A stretch of DNA of 64,000 nt from Pontixanthobacter rizhaonensis. Its GTDB lineage: Bacteria; Pseudomonadota; Alphaproteobacteria; Sphingomonadales; Sphingomonadaceae. Of the stretch, positions 7,807 to 18,401 are shown in pieces. Location of the stretch: the NCBI RefSeq assembly GCF_012972675.1, contig NZ_JABCRE010000002.1:1353001-1417000 (forward strand). The letters are read 5' to 3'. Every line of letters begins with the position of its first letter. Position 1 is the stretch's first letter. Below the pieces are notes generated by a model. It did no database searches, had not been told where the DNA came from, and saw only the letters and a program-made list of their open reading frames with translations. The translations under genes were made by a program, and so were the position numbers.

Positions 7807-10461
7807 TTACCCTGCGATGATGGCACGCACTGCTGCCAAAGCATCATCTGCCTTGGCACCGTCAGGACCGCCGCCTTGCGCCATATCGGCCCGGCCACCG
7901 CCGCCCTTGCCGCCCAAAGCCTCGACACCGGCTTTCACCAAAGTCACAGCATCAAACCGTTCTGTCAGATCGTCCGTCACAGCAGCAGCAAAGGCTGCCC
8001 GGCCATCATTGACGGCCACTGCCGCTGCAATACCGGAACCGAGCCGCGTTTTGGCGTCATCTAGTAGGCCGCGCAGCTCTTTCGGGTTGAGCCCTTCGAG
8101 GACTTGCCCAGAGAACTTGATGCCGCCAATATCTTCATCCGCTGTCGGCGCAGCGCCGCCGCCATTGCCGCCAAGCGCCAATTGCTTGCGGGCGTCGGCC
8201 AGTTCTTTCTCCAACGCTTTGCGTTCGCTGACCAGTGCCGCCACACGCTCTGCCACTTCATCGGGAGACGTCTTGAGCGCTCCGGCCACTGTCTTTAATG
8301 TGTCTTCACGTTCGACCAGCCAACGGCGGGCATTCTCTCCGGTCAATGCTTCAATCCGGCGAACACCGGACGACACCGCGCTTTCGGATACAATCCGGAA
8401 AACACCAATATCACCCGTCGCTTTCACATGGGTGCCGCCGCACAATTCGACCGAATAATTGCGGCCGGTATCGCCCGCTTGTCCCATCGACAATACGCGA
8501 ACCTCATCACCATATTTCTCGCCGAACAGGGCCATCGCGCCCGCTTCGATTGCATCATCGGGGCTCATAAGCCGCGTTGATACTTCTTCATTAGCGCGGA
8601 TTTCAGCATTCACTTCAGCCTCAATCAGCGCAATATCCTCGTCGCTCATCGGTTTGGGGTGGGAGAAGTCAAACCGGAAGCGATCCTCTGCCACCAAAGA
8701 ACCCTTCTGGGTAACATGATCGCCGAGACGGTTGCGCAAAGCAGCGTGGACGAGGTGCGTTGCTGAGTGATTGGCACGGATCCGGTCCCGCCGTGCGGAA
8801 TCGACATCCAAATGCACAGTATCGCCGACCGCAATCGAACCGGCTTCTATTGTCGCTTGATGGGTATGCAGCCTGCCCAGCGGCTTGCCAGTGTCTGAAA
8901 CCGCAGCCTTCAAACCTTCTGGTGTCGATATGACGCCGGTGTCGCCCGCCTGCCCCCCGCTCTCACCGTAAAACGGCGATTGGTTGGTCAAAATGATGAT
9001 CTCGTCACCGGTCTTGGCCGACTGTACTTCCCCGCCATCCTTGACCAAGGCAACCACAGTACCTTCGCCGCTGGTTGAGGCGTAGCCGGTAAATTCTGTG
9101 CTGCCTTCCCGTTCGGCAATATCAAACCACACTTCGGTAGAGGCAGCATCGCCAGACCCCTTCCATGCCGCGCGCGCGGCGGCTTTTTGCCGGTCCATCG
9201 CGGCATCGAAGCCAGCCCGGTCAACACCGATATCGCGGACGCGCAAGGCATCCTCGGTCAAGTCATAGGGGAAGCCATAGGTGTCATAGAGCTTGAATGC
9301 CGTTTCACCATCCAGCTGATCGCCGCTGCTCATCGCGCCAGTGGCATCATCGAGCAACCGCAAGCCATTATCGAGCGTACGGCGGAACTGCGTTTCTTCG
9401 CGTTCCAACACTTCGGTGATGAGTGCTTGGCCGCGTTGCAGTTCGGGGTAGGCTTGCCCCATTTCAGTGACCAGTTCCGGCACCAAACGGTGCATCAGCG
9501 GATCCTGCGCGCCCAGTAAATGCGCATGGCGCATGGCGCGCCGCATAATACGGCGCAGGACATAGCCACGCCCTTCATTAGACGGCAACACACCATCGGC
9601 CAGCAAGAAGCTGGTGGACCGCAAGTGATCCGCGATAACGCGGTGGCTGGCTTGCTTATCCCCAACGGCGGCAACGCCGGTCAAACTCTCTGACGCCGCA
9701 ATCAGCGCCTTGAATGTGTCGGTGTCGTAATTGTCATGAACACCTTGCATGACGGCAGCGACCCGTTCCAAGCCCATGCCGGTGTCGATGCTGGGCTTGG
9801 GCAAATCGGTCCGATGGCCGTCAGCGTCTTGCTCGAACTGCATGAAGACAAGGTTCCAAATCTCGATGAACCGGTCGCCATCTTCATCTGGCGAACCAGG
9901 AGGGCCACCGGGAATGTGATCGCCGTGGTCATAGAAGACTTCGCTGCACGGGCCGCACGGGCCGGTATCACCCATCGACCAGAAATTATCATTCGTTGCG
10001 ATCCGGATGATGCGGTCTTCCGGAAGGCCGGCGATCTTGCGCCACAGGTCGAAAGCCTCATCATCTGTATGATAGACGGTTGCTGTGAGTTTTTCCGGCG
10101 CCAGGCCCCATTCTTTGGTTAGCAAATTCCATGCATGCGTGATCGCTTCTTCCTTGAAGTAATCACCAAACGAGAAATTGCCGAGCATCTCGAAAAAGGT
10201 GTGATGGCGCGCAGTGTAGCCAACATTGTCCAAATCATTATGTTTACCGCCAGCACGGACACATTTTTGAGAGCTGGTTGCGCGCGGTGCGATCGGCGTT
10301 TCGAGGCCGGTGAAGACGTTTTTGAACGGGACCATACCGGCATTGATGAACATCAATGTGGGGTCATTATATGGCACCAAAGGTGCGCTCTGCACGGGCG
10401 CATGCCCATTGCTGCCAAAGTAGTCTAGGAATGACCGGCGGATATCGTTCGTGGATTGCAT
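7807..10461 (-). CDS. alaS: alanyl-tRNA synthetase
   Basis: An 884-residue class II synthetase that charges tRNA-Ala. The N-terminal catalytic core carries [19 protein letters not shown]. The editing domain has the zinc-site motifs NHSATHLVH and CGGTH. The C-terminal C-Ala region includes a [15 protein letters not shown] glycine-rich end characteristic of AlaS. The ATG at 10461 gives the standard [15 protein letters not shown] opening; a second in-frame ATG lies three codons upstream. The gene lies downstream of recA on the same strand but is separated from it by a terminator. Confidence 0.97.
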   Translation of the reverse strand: MQSTNDIRRSFLDYFGSNGHAPVQSAPLVPYNDPTLMFINAGMVPFKNVFTGLETPIAPRATSSQKCVRAGGKHNDLDNVGYTARHHTFFEMLGNFSFGDYFKEEAITHAWNLLTKEWGLAPEKLTATVYHTDDEAFDLWRKIAGLPEDRIIRIATNDNFWSMGDTGPCGPCSEVFYDHGDHIPGGPPGSPDEDGDRFIEIWNLVFMQFEQDADGHRTDLPKPSIDTGMGLERVAAVMQGVHDNYDTDTFKALIAASESLTGVAAVGDKQASHRVIADHLRSTSFLLADGVLPSNEGRGYVLRRIMRRAMRHAHLLGAQDPLMHRLVPELVTEMGQAYPELQRGQALITEVLEREETQFRRTLDNGLRLLDDATGAMSSGDQLDGETAFKLYDTYGFPYDLTEDALRVRDIGVDRAGFDAAMDRQKAAARAAWKGSGDAASTEVWFDIAEREGSTEFTGYASTSGEGTVVALVKDGGEVQSAKTGDEIIILTNQSPFYGESGGQAGDTGVISTPEGLKAAVSDTGKPLGRLHTHQATIEAGSIAVGDTVHLDVDSARRDRIRANHSATHLVHAALRNRLGDHVTQKGSLVAEDRFRFDFSHPKPMSDEDIALIEAEVNAEIRANEEVSTRLMSPDDAIEAGAMALFGEKYGDEVRVLSMGQAGDTGRNYSVELCGGTHVKATGDIGVFRIVSESAVSSGVRRIEALTGENARRWLVEREDTLKTVAGALKTSPDEVAERVAALVSERKALEKELADARKQLALGGNGGGAAPTADEDIGGIKFSGQVLEGLNPKELRGLLDDAKTRLGSGIAAAVAVNDGRAAFAAAVTDDLTERFDAVTLVKAGVEALGGKGGGGRADMAQGGGPDGAKADDALAAVRAIIAG

Positions 10462-10591
10462 CAGATGCACGTAATGGTTGAAAGCCTGAGCGACAAGCCA
10501 GATTCAGTGATCTGTATGACCCAATAAGGCGATCTATAGATTTTGAGTAACAGCACCCGGCAAGACGAAGGCGACCGCAAAGCGAAAAGAG

Positions 10592-10628
10592 AAAAACCGG
10601 CACGGGCCATAAAGGCGCGCATGCCGGT
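10592..10628 (-). terminator. terminator of recA
   Basis: On the minus strand the stem ACCGGCA/TGCCGGT is followed by a run of T (seen as GAAAAA on the plus strand). It lies about 65 bases after the recA stop and before the alaS leader. The rest of 10471-10691 holds nothing recognisable. Confidence 0.65.
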
Positions 10629-10691
10629 CTTCCGTTTTCCCGGGTGCTGGCTAAATCAGCCGCTTACATGCACCCGCTTGAAAAAATGATG

Positions 10692-11765
10692 TCAGTCTTC
10701 GTCGCTGGCCTCTGCGTCCGGACCTGCCATCATCTCTTCGGCGACTTCATCGGTGCGGCCGCGGATCGCAGCTTCCAACTTGTCGCGCATTTCTACATTC
10801 TCATCGAGGAAGGTTTTTGAGTTCTCACGCCCCTGCCCGATCCGGACCGAGTCATAGGAGAACCAAGAACCCGATTTTTCTACCACACCGGCTTTCACAC
10901 CCAGATCGAGGATTTCACCGGTCTTGGAAATACCTTTGCCATACATGATATCAAATTCGACCTGCTTGAACGGCGGAGCAACTTTGTTCTTCACCACTTT
11001 CACACGTGTCGAGTTGCCAATAACTTCGTCACGGTCTTTGATCTGTCCTGTCCGGCGAATATCAAGGCGGACAGAAGCATAGAATTTAAGAGCGTTACCA
11101 CCGGTTGTAACTTCCGGGTTACCGTACATCACGCCAATCTTCATCCGCAGCTGGTTGATGAAAATCACCATGCAGTTGGAACGGTTGATCGAACCGGTAA
11201 GTTTGCGGAGGCTTTGCGACATCAAGCGTGCCTGCAAGCCTACATGGCTATCGCCCATTTCGCCTTCGATCTCCGCACGCGGGACCAGTGCCGCAACAGA
11301 ATCGACCACGAGTACGTCAATCGCATTAGATCGCACCAGCGTATCGACAATCTCCAGCGCTTGCTCACCCGTGTCAGGCTGTGAAACGATCAATTCGTCA
11401 ATATCCACGCCGAGCTTCTTGGCATAGACCGGATCAAGGGCGTGTTCTGCATCAACAAAGGCAACGGTTCCGCCACCCTTTTGGGCTTCTGCCAAAACAT
11501 GCAGAGCCAATGTCGTCTTACCCGAGCTTTCCGGGCCATATACTTCGATAACACGGCCTTTTGGTAAGCCGCCAATACCAAGCGCAATATCCAAACCAAG
11601 CGAGCCGGTTGAAATTGCTTCAACATTCATCGCTTCTTTGGAGCCCAGCTTCATCGCTGAGCCTTTACCGAATGCGCGATCGATTTGTGCGAGCGCCGCG
11701 TCCAGAGCCTTCTGACGGTCCACGTTTTTTTCCTTACCATCTACCAGTTTAAGACTTGCTGCCAT
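10692..11765 (-). CDS. recA: recombinase RecA
   Basis: A 357-residue RecA, the ATP-dependent strand-exchange protein that also triggers LexA self-cleavage. The Walker A motif is GPESSGKT at 77-84. The central [17 protein letters not shown] and [17 protein letters not shown] stretches match the DNA-binding loop region. The C-terminus is acidic ([19 protein letters not shown]), as usual. The length is normal. A LexA box lies about 80 bases upstream, so the gene should be SOS-induced. Confidence 0.98.
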   Translation of the reverse strand: MAASLKLVDGKEKNVDRQKALDAALAQIDRAFGKGSAMKLGSKEAMNVEAISTGSLGLDIALGIGGLPKGRVIEVYGPESSGKTTLALHVLAEAQKGGGTVAFVDAEHALDPVYAKKLGVDIDELIVSQPDTGEQALEIVDTLVRSNAIDVLVVDSVAALVPRAEIEGEMGDSHVGLQARLMSQSLRKLTGSINRSNCMVIFINQLRMKIGVMYGNPEVTTGGNALKFYASVRLDIRRTGQIKDRDEVIGNSTRVKVVKNKVAPPFKQVEFDIMYGKGISKTGEILDLGVKAGVVEKSGSWFSYDSVRIGQGRENSKTFLDENVEMRDKLEAAIRGRTDEVAEEMMAGPDAEASDED

Positions 11766-11842
11766 GACACGGCCTCCAATGATTGCCTAGAGCGGCGTTT
11801 AACTCATCAACTGTTGGAGTATGTACACACTTTGTTCCAAAA

Positions 11843-11857
11843 GAACAAGAGCGGAAC
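11843..11857 (-). promoter_or_regulatory. LexA (SOS) box upstream of recA
   Basis: The sequence GAAC-N7-GAAC, which is GTTC-N7-GTTC on the gene's strand, matches the known alphaproteobacterial LexA operator exactly. It is centred about 85 bases upstream of the recA start codon. A matching box stands before uvrA in this window. Confidence 0.85.
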
Positions 11858-11889
11858 AAATTTATTTTTGAACGAACGCCTAATGCGTA

Positions 11890-13518
11890 TCATTCGGCAG
11901 AAAAGTAGCTTTTCGGTCGCCGTAGTTTCCAGCGGAAATCGCGCGTATCATTGGCCGGCACCGTCAGTTCGACAGTCTGTTCCCCGTTTTTTAGTCGCGG
12001 CTTGTTCCGGCCGGTCCGAATCTCCCACTCGCCAGCCTGCCCGATAGCGAGTCGAACAGTGACCGCGTGTTCGTTGGCGTTGCTCAACTTGGCCCGCATC
12101 GGAATCCAGTTGCGCTTTGCATCCGGGTCAATATCCCCGTCCTGAGCGCATTCGGAGAAAACGGCGCTGCTATCGCCGAGGCCGATCTCCACGTCTTGTC
12201 CCACCGCGTGATCTCGCAAACTTTGTTCATTGACCAGCAGCTCGCCCGCGATGGTCGGCTCAAACATCGTAAATCCGCCCATCGGCATCGCAACACCCAG
12301 CCCGTGTTCTTCATCATTAACGGTTTCAAACACCATTTGTGCTGGGCTGAGGGCATCGCCAAAATCACCATACGGGTTACACCTGGCGGTGTAAATAAAC
12401 TCTCCGCTCACGTTCTCTTTGTTAAGAAAAGCAACCTGTTTGAGACTGTTGGCGCTCACATCGACTTTTTCCGGAATGCGATAGAGTTTCAGATCACCCA
12501 GCTGTTCTTCTTTCGCAACCATTGCAGGTTGGGACAGGGCGGCACCCGTGACCACGATATCAGACATCGATTCCATCATGACAGGTGCTGGCGCAGATTG
12601 CCGGCGCACCATCCCGCCTGCGAATTTGTCGTTCTGATTCTCGTATCGATAGATTGGCGTACCGGCCGCAGTGCTCCCCAACGGATAACAGGTCAGCCGC
12701 AACGGCCGCGCTGTTGGCGGGTCCGACAACCCTTCAAAATCGCTTTCGACATTGAGCGTGCCCGCAATTGCCAGCAGCTCTGCGTTGGGGAAACCCTGAC
12801 CATTGTCATTGAGCAATGTCAGCCATGACATCAGCCGCATAGTGACTGCGCCCCTCGCGCTTTCATCTTTCAAGGTCGCTACGTAATGCGCCTCCCAATC
12901 AAAGCCCCATGCCAAATAGGTGAGCGTAACTTGATACGTGCCGCCCGCTTCGTCTTGCGTGTCGATGCTAAAGATCGGTTTCGACGACAGGCCATCCGGC
13001 ACGCGGTCAAACGACAAGCGTTCCGGCACACCCGAGCACCGCACCGCTTCATATCCATCGCGGGTTTGCAGGACGAGCCCGCCATCGGCCCGGGTACGCA
13101 CCACCCCCGATTCTGTTGTTTCCACACCGGTTCCGGGATTGGTTCGAGTAATGCGAACCCGGTTGCCCAACGTTCCATCAAGCAATGCAGCGGGCGATAA
13201 CAAGTCAGCATTACGGTTCTTCTCAATCGTGCCGCCGGGCAAGCCCGTGACGATGGCGCTGACCGCCACCATGCCTTCTGCAACCCCTTCAAAGCGAATG
13301 GTCGATTGCCCGGCCGGTAACGTGACGGTCCGCGCCTCGCTGATCATCGCGAAACCCTGCGGCCAGTCGCGCTCCATGGCCTCGTCAGCACTGCGATCGG
13401 GGTTGCGGTAGACTGTTACAGAAACGTCTTGCGGCGCAGAGGCTTCGACAATCTCGCGTGCCGCAGTGGGCGCGCTAAACAGTGCGCCAATCGCCAATAT
13501 GGATAAGGCCCAGCGCAT
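11890..13518 (-). CDS. secreted DUF4139-like protein (paralogue 1)
   Basis: A 542-residue exported protein. It has a clear signal peptide (MRWALSILAIGALFSAPTAA). The mature part opens with DVSVTVYRNPDR and a long beta-rich body; it aligns by eye with the neighbouring gene (shared features are V-RITRTNPGTG, an RVPDGLS-KPIFS-like segment, LNDNGQGFPNAELL, and C-terminal VPANDTRDF). DUF4139 proteins have no settled function. I chose the ATG at 13518, where the signal peptide starts, rather than the upstream start at 13593, which would overlap the neighbour. It follows the second paralogue by 8 bases, so the two are probably co-transcribed. Confidence 0.7.
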   Translation of the reverse strand: MRWALSILAIGALFSAPTAAREIVEASAPQDVSVTVYRNPDRSADEAMERDWPQGFAMISEARTVTLPAGQSTIRFEGVAEGMVAVSAIVTGLPGGTIEKNRNADLLSPAALLDGTLGNRVRITRTNPGTGVETTESGVVRTRADGGLVLQTRDGYEAVRCSGVPERLSFDRVPDGLSSKPIFSIDTQDEAGGTYQVTLTYLAWGFDWEAHYVATLKDESARGAVTMRLMSWLTLLNDNGQGFPNAELLAIAGTLNVESDFEGLSDPPTARPLRLTCYPLGSTAAGTPIYRYENQNDKFAGGMVRRQSAPAPVMMESMSDIVVTGAALSQPAMVAKEEQLGDLKLYRIPEKVDVSANSLKQVAFLNKENVSGEFIYTARCNPYGDFGDALSPAQMVFETVNDEEHGLGVAMPMGGFTMFEPTIAGELLVNEQSLRDHAVGQDVEIGLGDSSAVFSECAQDGDIDPDAKRNWIPMRAKLSNANEHAVTVRLAIGQAGEWEIRTGRNKPRLKNGEQTVELTVPANDTRDFRWKLRRPKSYFSAE

Positions 13519-13526
13519 AGCGCGGC

Positions 13527-15014
13527 TCAGTACCGCGTGGCGTAAGTCACGCGGAATTCGCGTTTGCCATTGGCGGGTACGGGAACGACCCATTTGCGCC
13601 GGTCTGCATTAAGCTGCTCGCCAGGACCATCCTCGCTCACAATCCGGTAATCGCGGCTCCACCACCCGCGATCCAAACCGGCCTGCACGAGATCCACGTC
13701 CACTGCTTCTGATTTGGCATTGGTTATGGTGTAGCGCATTGTGGTTTGCCAATAGCGGTCGGGGCGCTCTTCTTCGATCCGGCGGGTTTCCTCGCCATCT
13801 TTATAGACAATGTAGCGTGCAGTTTTGGTCCACTCGCTGGTGGTCAGAACCTCACGTTTTTCCACTTCGGCCTGAATAAGGACATCGAAGGCATCGCCGG
13901 TGCGGAGCGACAATTCGCTTCCCATCGGCGTATGGCCGATTGTGTTCTCACCGATAAATTGCGGCGTGCCTTGGCTGTCGCGTTGGTAGAAGCGCACTGT
14001 GCCGGCAGGTAGCGCATCGCCAAGTCCGCCCTCACGCGAAGACGAAAACGCGATTTCACTGGAAACATTGACAGGGTTGCGATCATTGCTGAGCCAACCG
14101 ACCGTGCGGCGATAGACTTTGTCCGCTTTTACCCCCTGCACATCCATAAAGCTCACTTGCTTGGTCTGCCGGTTGGCAATCGTGGTGCGGGCATCAATCG
14201 GGTAGAGATAGAAGTCGCCAACTTGCTCACGGCCCGATGATTGTGTTCCAGCACGCACCATGTTGCGGTTGTTATTGCGCCCGCCACCATTGGGGTTGCC
14301 GGCAACCAGCATAGTGTTGGCATTGTGGAATGTGGTGCCAGTTGTGTTGGTTAGCGTGACCCAGCCTTGCATATCTATACTGCCGTCCTGCTCGTTATAC
14401 AGCGCAACATAATCGGCGGTCCATCCAAGGCCCGGCGTGAGATAGCGTATCGATGCAGGGCGTGTACCCGACCGGCTGCTTTCCAGCGTTACCGATAGCG
14501 TTGGGCGGGCACGCAAATTAGGAGGCACACGGTCAAATACCGCGCGGACCGGCAGCCCGTCATCCCGGAGGACTTCGATCCTGTTACCAATTTGGATCAC
14601 CACACCGCCCGCAGTCGAAAGGATCTTCGCACGTTCGCGGGTTTCTTGACCGGTAGCAGGATTGGTTCGCACAAGCGTGACCGTCTGACCAATCGCCTTT
14701 TCCATCAGCGCACCCGGTGTGAGCAGATCGAAGTCAAAGTTCTGTTCAATAATCCCGGTATTGGCGGCGGCGAAGCTCAAAGTTTGTGGGCGAATCTGGG
14801 CGGAGACATCGGGGAATTCGATCCGGCTGCGCCCGCTTTGAATGTTCAATTGCCGGATGTCCTGCACCAGCGATTGCCCATTTTGATAAATCGTTACAGA
14901 CACATCACCCTGCGATGTCTGATCCGGGTCTGGGATAGATTGCGCCTGTAATGCCGGAATCGCGGTCAATCCAACCATTGCGGTAACGGCGAGAAATCCA
15001 AATTTTGCTGACAC
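13527..15014 (-). CDS. secreted DUF4139-domain protein (paralogue 2)
   Basis: A 495-residue protein with a signal peptide (VSAKFGFLAVTAMVG... cleaved near ALQAQ). The body contains DVSVTIYQNGQSLVQDIRQL, RTNPATGQETRERAKIL, the LGWTADYVALY segment and TLTNTTGTTFHNANTMLVAG typical of DUF4139 proteins. The GTG at 15014 was chosen because GGGAGG (15023-15028 on the minus strand) sits 8 bases upstream; the frame also allows a start at 15041. It is the first gene of a two-gene unit with paralogue 1. A role in the cell envelope is inferred only from export. Confidence 0.78.
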   Translation of the reverse strand: MSAKFGFLAVTAMVGLTAIPALQAQSIPDPDQTSQGDVSVTIYQNGQSLVQDIRQLNIQSGRSRIEFPDVSAQIRPQTLSFAAANTGIIEQNFDFDLLTPGALMEKAIGQTVTLVRTNPATGQETRERAKILSTAGGVVIQIGNRIEVLRDDGLPVRAVFDRVPPNLRARPTLSVTLESSRSGTRPASIRYLTPGLGWTADYVALYNEQDGSIDMQGWVTLTNTTGTTFHNANTMLVAGNPNGGGRNNNRNMVRAGTQSSGREQVGDFYLYPIDARTTIANRQTKQVSFMDVQGVKADKVYRRTVGWLSNDRNPVNVSSEIAFSSSREGGLGDALPAGTVRFYQRDSQGTPQFIGENTIGHTPMGSELSLRTGDAFDVLIQAEVEKREVLTTSEWTKTARYIVYKDGEETRRIEEERPDRYWQTTMRYTITNAKSEAVDVDLVQAGLDRGWWSRDYRIVSEDGPGEQLNADRRKWVVPVPANGKREFRVTYATRY

Positions 15015-15092
15015 GAACCAGTCCTCCCAAATCACCACCATGTCGCGATGCTTATCCGCGCATGGTCCAATACCCAGCCCTCAAACACAACC

Positions 15093-15120
15093 AAAAAAGG
15101 GCGCAGAAATATCTGCGCCC
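15093..15120 (-). terminator. terminator of the tail-collar gene
   Basis: A perfect 9-bp stem GGGCGCAGA-TATT-TCTGCGCCC is followed on the minus strand by TTTTTT. It lies about 45 bases past the stop of the gene at 15167. Confidence 0.88.
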
Positions 15121-15166
15121 TTCAAGATTAGGCGTAGATGAACGCTAGTCCATCAAAGCTCCAGCA

Positions 15167-15775
15167 TTAGCTACGAGATGGATACTGACCAACCATAGCG
15201 ATACAATTCAGCATGCCGAGATACGGGTTACGACTGTTAAAGGCCTGACCATTGCCAGCATTGGCAACAGTAATCGCACCACTGTTCAGCGTCGCATTTG
15301 CAGCCTGATCACTATACTGCTGGGCAGCGGATGACGAAAGCAATCGGCCTGCTGGCTGCGCCCGATCACCGGCGGTGCCACTTACAGCATTCATTTGCGC
15401 GCTGTGAGAGTGCGCGGGCAGATTAGCTGTAGTCAGTGTGATGTTTTCTCGCCCACCTCTTGAGCCCCAACGAATATTGGCCAGTCCAGGACCTGTATTC
15501 ATCCCGACAACCGACCGTCCGCGCAGATCAGGCAGCGCAAATGTTGTCCGGCCGTCACCGCCATACGTTGTTCCCAAAAGAGAAAACAGTGCTGTGTTAG
15601 AGCTGATTGGCAGCAATTGCCCCGCAGCCTCACTCCAGCCGCGTGGACAGAAGTTAAAGCCGACGGTCATCATCTCGCCGAGTAGCGGATCGGCGCTGGC
15701 CTGAGCCGGTGCGGAAACGCTGAACGCCATGGAAGATGCCAAAGCCAGTGCTGCAATTTTCGATAGTGTCTTCAT
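15167..15775 (-). CDS. exported phage tail collar domain protein
   Basis: A 202-residue protein that starts with a signal peptide (KIAALALASSMAFSVSAPAQASA). It continues with a tail-collar domain (PF07484), recognisable from GEMMTVGFNFCPRGWSEAAG, LPISSNTALFSLLGTTYGGD, TFALPDLRGRS and the NLPAHSHS stretch. This family also includes the microcystin-dependent protein MdpB. No other phage structural gene is nearby, and an N-terminal export signal is not expected in a virion protein, so this is probably a cellular secreted protein. GAGGGG stands just before the ATG. It is followed by its own strong terminator and is monocistronic. Confidence 0.82.
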   Translation of the reverse strand: MKTLSKIAALALASSMAFSVSAPAQASADPLLGEMMTVGFNFCPRGWSEAAGQLLPISSNTALFSLLGTTYGGDGRTTFALPDLRGRSVVGMNTGPGLANIRWGSRGGRENITLTTANLPAHSHSAQMNAVSGTAGDRAQPAGRLLSSSAAQQYSDQAANATLNSGAITVANAGNGQAFNSRNPYLGMLNCIAMVGQYPSRS

Positions 15776-15929
15776 AAAAACCCCTCATGTTTTTGTGTGT
15801 CATTATTATTATTCGGGGCGACCGACGACGATAGGTAACGCCGGTTTTACGAAGCGCAAGGAAACAGAAAATTTTGTCGTTTTTGTACGTCACTTTTCTT
15901 ACGTGAAAACGTCGGAAAGATACGCAACC

Positions 15930-18401
15930 TTATGATTTCACGTCTTTTTCAGCAGACCTAGCCACTGCCAGAACCGAACCAACCTTGTCGCTGATTTGCT
16001 GCACACTGAACGGTTTCGGGATAAAGTGCATATTATCAATGTCGATTTCCTTGCGGAGCTGTTCCTCCGCATAACCCGACATGAAAACAATGGGCATATC
16101 TGGTTGCTGTTTGCGCAGCGCCTTGACCATTGTCGGCCCGTCCATCCCCGGCATCACCACATCAGACAAGACCAAATCGAATGGCCCTGCATTGGCAATT
16201 GCGGCCAAGCCTTCTTCGCCATCCGATGCGGCGGTAACGGTGAACCCCGCGCGTGATAGAGCCCGTTCCGCAACAGCCCGAACCATATCTTCATCTTCTA
16301 CCAACAGCACTTTGCCGCCGGTTGACCAATCACTCGCCGCGCGCTCTTCTTCTGCCGCTTTGGGCTGCGGCAATTCTCCGCGGTGCACTGGCAGATAGAC
16401 TGTAAAGCGCGCACCGGCAGGCTGACGGTCTGTCGCGCTGACATTGTCGGCAAAGATAAACCCGCCAGACTGCTTTACGATGCCGTATACGGTGGACAGA
16501 CCAAGCCCGGTGCCTTTGCCCTGTTCCTTCGTGGTAAAGAAGGGTTCAAATATCTTGCCCAGCAGCTCGCCCGGAATACCGCCGCCAGTATCTTGCACGA
16601 TCAGAACCGTGTAATCCGCCACGGGGATAAAGTCCGATCCCATCTTGCGAATATCGGCGGCGCTTACACGGCGCGTTGCCATCGTCAATTTGCCGCGGCC
16701 ATCCCCGCGCATTTGCATCGCATCGCGTGCATTCACCGCCAAATTGACGATTACTTGTTCCAGTTGCTGAGGGTCAGCCCGAACAGGTCCCAAGTCGCGA
16801 TCATGGTGAACACGGAATTCGATCTTCTCGCCCAGCAGACGTTTCAGCAATTGGCTGACTTCGCTGACAACATCAGGCAGTTGCAGCACTTCGGGCCGCA
16901 AGGTTTGCTGGCGGGAAAACGCCAACAGTTGACGGGTTAGAGAGGCTGCCCGGTTGGAATTCGCACGGATTTGCTGGATGTCGTCATAATCGCTGTCGCC
17001 GGGTGTGTGGCGCAGTAACATGAGATCACAATAGCCGATAATGGCGGTCAGCACGTTGTTGAAATCATGAGCAACTCCGCCAGCCAATTGTCCTACGGCT
17101 TGCATCTTGGTCGCCTGTGCTACCTGACGCTTCAGCCGTGTTTCTTCGGTGGAATCGGTCAAGCTGAGCAGAACGGCGGCTTCCCCCAATCCCCGCACAC
17201 CAGCCAGGCCGAGCGACACCGGGTCTTCTGGCTGTGAACGCAGCCGGATTGCCATGTCGCCATTATTGGCGGGCCCCTTGCCAAACCGGCGAACGGCGTC
17301 AGCCAGCGCGCCTTTATCTTCACGGACCACCAGATCAGAGGGGTATTGCGGCAGCGCTTCTTCTTCACGGTCCACAGCGCGCAAAAAGGCCTGATTGCCG
17401 AACAGGAACCGGCCATCGCGGTCGGTCATTGCCAACCCCAGCGGAAGCGCTCCAAGCAATGCCTCCAATTGAGGTGTCGCAGCGCTGCCAACGGCTTCTT
17501 CGGCGCCGCCAATGGCAAGTCCGCTTTCGATCAGCATCATCAATGACGCAGATGGTGCGTCACCGCGGCCGCTATTCCGCTGCTCCAGCGGCACTTGAGT
17601 CAGCAATTGAGCAGGGCCTTTGCGGCCTTCCCTGGCGAAATATATCCGTTCTTGATCATCGGACCGCAGCAGAGAGACAAATTCCTGCCCTGCCAAAGTG
17701 GCACTGGCATCGCCTACACTGCGATACGCGAAACCCTGACTTACGGCGCGAATTATGCCGTCATCGCCAACAATAGCTGTTTCGACACCCGCTTCGGACA
17801 ACAACGTGCCGAAATGCCCTGTAATCGCCCCGGCGATCATCCCTTGCGCATCAGCGGAATCCAGCGCGGTAAATCGCCAGATTAGATAATCATCACCGCG
17901 GCCCGCCCGCTGGGCAGCGCATGCCCATTTGGCTTCACCCTGCGGGGTTTTAAGCTCGCCAGTTGCGCTGGCTCCATCTCGCCATGCTTCACGGGCCGAG
18001 CGTGTCAAAGCCTCTAGCGAAGGCCGGTCCAGCGACAGATTGGGCGGCGCAGTCCCGGTGCCGAACCAGTCGGTAAAAGTACCGTTCGCGCAGGTGAGAC
18101 GGTTGGCACGGTCCGTAATGGCAATGCCGATACCAGGTTGTTCAATTGCGGCGACCGTCACCGACCAATCGGGCGGTGCCAATTCGTCAACCTGCGCCTC
18201 AGTCCCAAAGTTCCGGAACGCAAAAACCGCAGCCGCCAGAACCAAAATTCCGCCAAAAAATACTGCCGTGAGTAAGGCGCTTTCGCTGGCAAACCACAAC
18301 ACCGCTACGCTGGCAGCCAAAGCCAATACCAAACCGGCCAGCCAAAGGCGCTGCCGGGTTACCGACTGGTCAGAATGTTGTCCCTGCAGCGTAGTTATCA
18401 T
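15930..18401 (-). CDS. cckA: hybrid histidine kinase CckA
   Basis: An 823-residue hybrid kinase. Two hydrophobic segments near residues 20-70 are followed by PAS-like sensor regions (the second around LGALPLGLAMTDRDGRFLFGN). Then come the dimerisation/phosphoacceptor helix GGVAHDFNNVLTAIIGYCDL (histidine near 444), an ATPase domain with GTGLGLSTVYGIV, and a C-terminal receiver with the phospho-acceptor near 748 in VLSDVVMPGMDG. CckA phosphorylates CtrA and CpdR through ChpT and controls the cell cycle in alphaproteobacteria. The start codon overlaps the stop of the upstream DUF2062 gene (ATGA), so the two are translationally coupled. Confidence 0.92.
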   Translation of the reverse strand: MITTLQGQHSDQSVTRQRLWLAGLVLALAASVAVLWFASESALLTAVFFGGILVLAAAVFAFRNFGTEAQVDELAPPDWSVTVAAIEQPGIGIAITDRANRLTCANGTFTDWFGTGTAPPNLSLDRPSLEALTRSAREAWRDGASATGELKTPQGEAKWACAAQRAGRGDDYLIWRFTALDSADAQGMIAGAITGHFGTLLSEAGVETAIVGDDGIIRAVSQGFAYRSVGDASATLAGQEFVSLLRSDDQERIYFAREGRKGPAQLLTQVPLEQRNSGRGDAPSASLMMLIESGLAIGGAEEAVGSAATPQLEALLGALPLGLAMTDRDGRFLFGNQAFLRAVDREEEALPQYPSDLVVREDKGALADAVRRFGKGPANNGDMAIRLRSQPEDPVSLGLAGVRGLGEAAVLLSLTDSTEETRLKRQVAQATKMQAVGQLAGGVAHDFNNVLTAIIGYCDLMLLRHTPGDSDYDDIQQIRANSNRAASLTRQLLAFSRQQTLRPEVLQLPDVVSEVSQLLKRLLGEKIEFRVHHDRDLGPVRADPQQLEQVIVNLAVNARDAMQMRGDGRGKLTMATRRVSAADIRKMGSDFIPVADYTVLIVQDTGGGIPGELLGKIFEPFFTTKEQGKGTGLGLSTVYGIVKQSGGFIFADNVSATDRQPAGARFTVYLPVHRGELPQPKAAEEERAASDWSTGGKVLLVEDEDMVRAVAERALSRAGFTVTAASDGEEGLAAIANAGPFDLVLSDVVMPGMDGPTMVKALRKQQPDMPIVFMSGYAEEQLRKEIDIDNMHFIPKPFSVQQISDKVGSVLAVARSAEKDVKS

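Noticed and set aside
11833-11846. An inverted GTTC-N5-GAAC overlapping the recA LexA box
   Set aside because: Its spacing and orientation do not fit the alphaproteobacterial operator; the direct repeat GAAC-N7-GAAC does.
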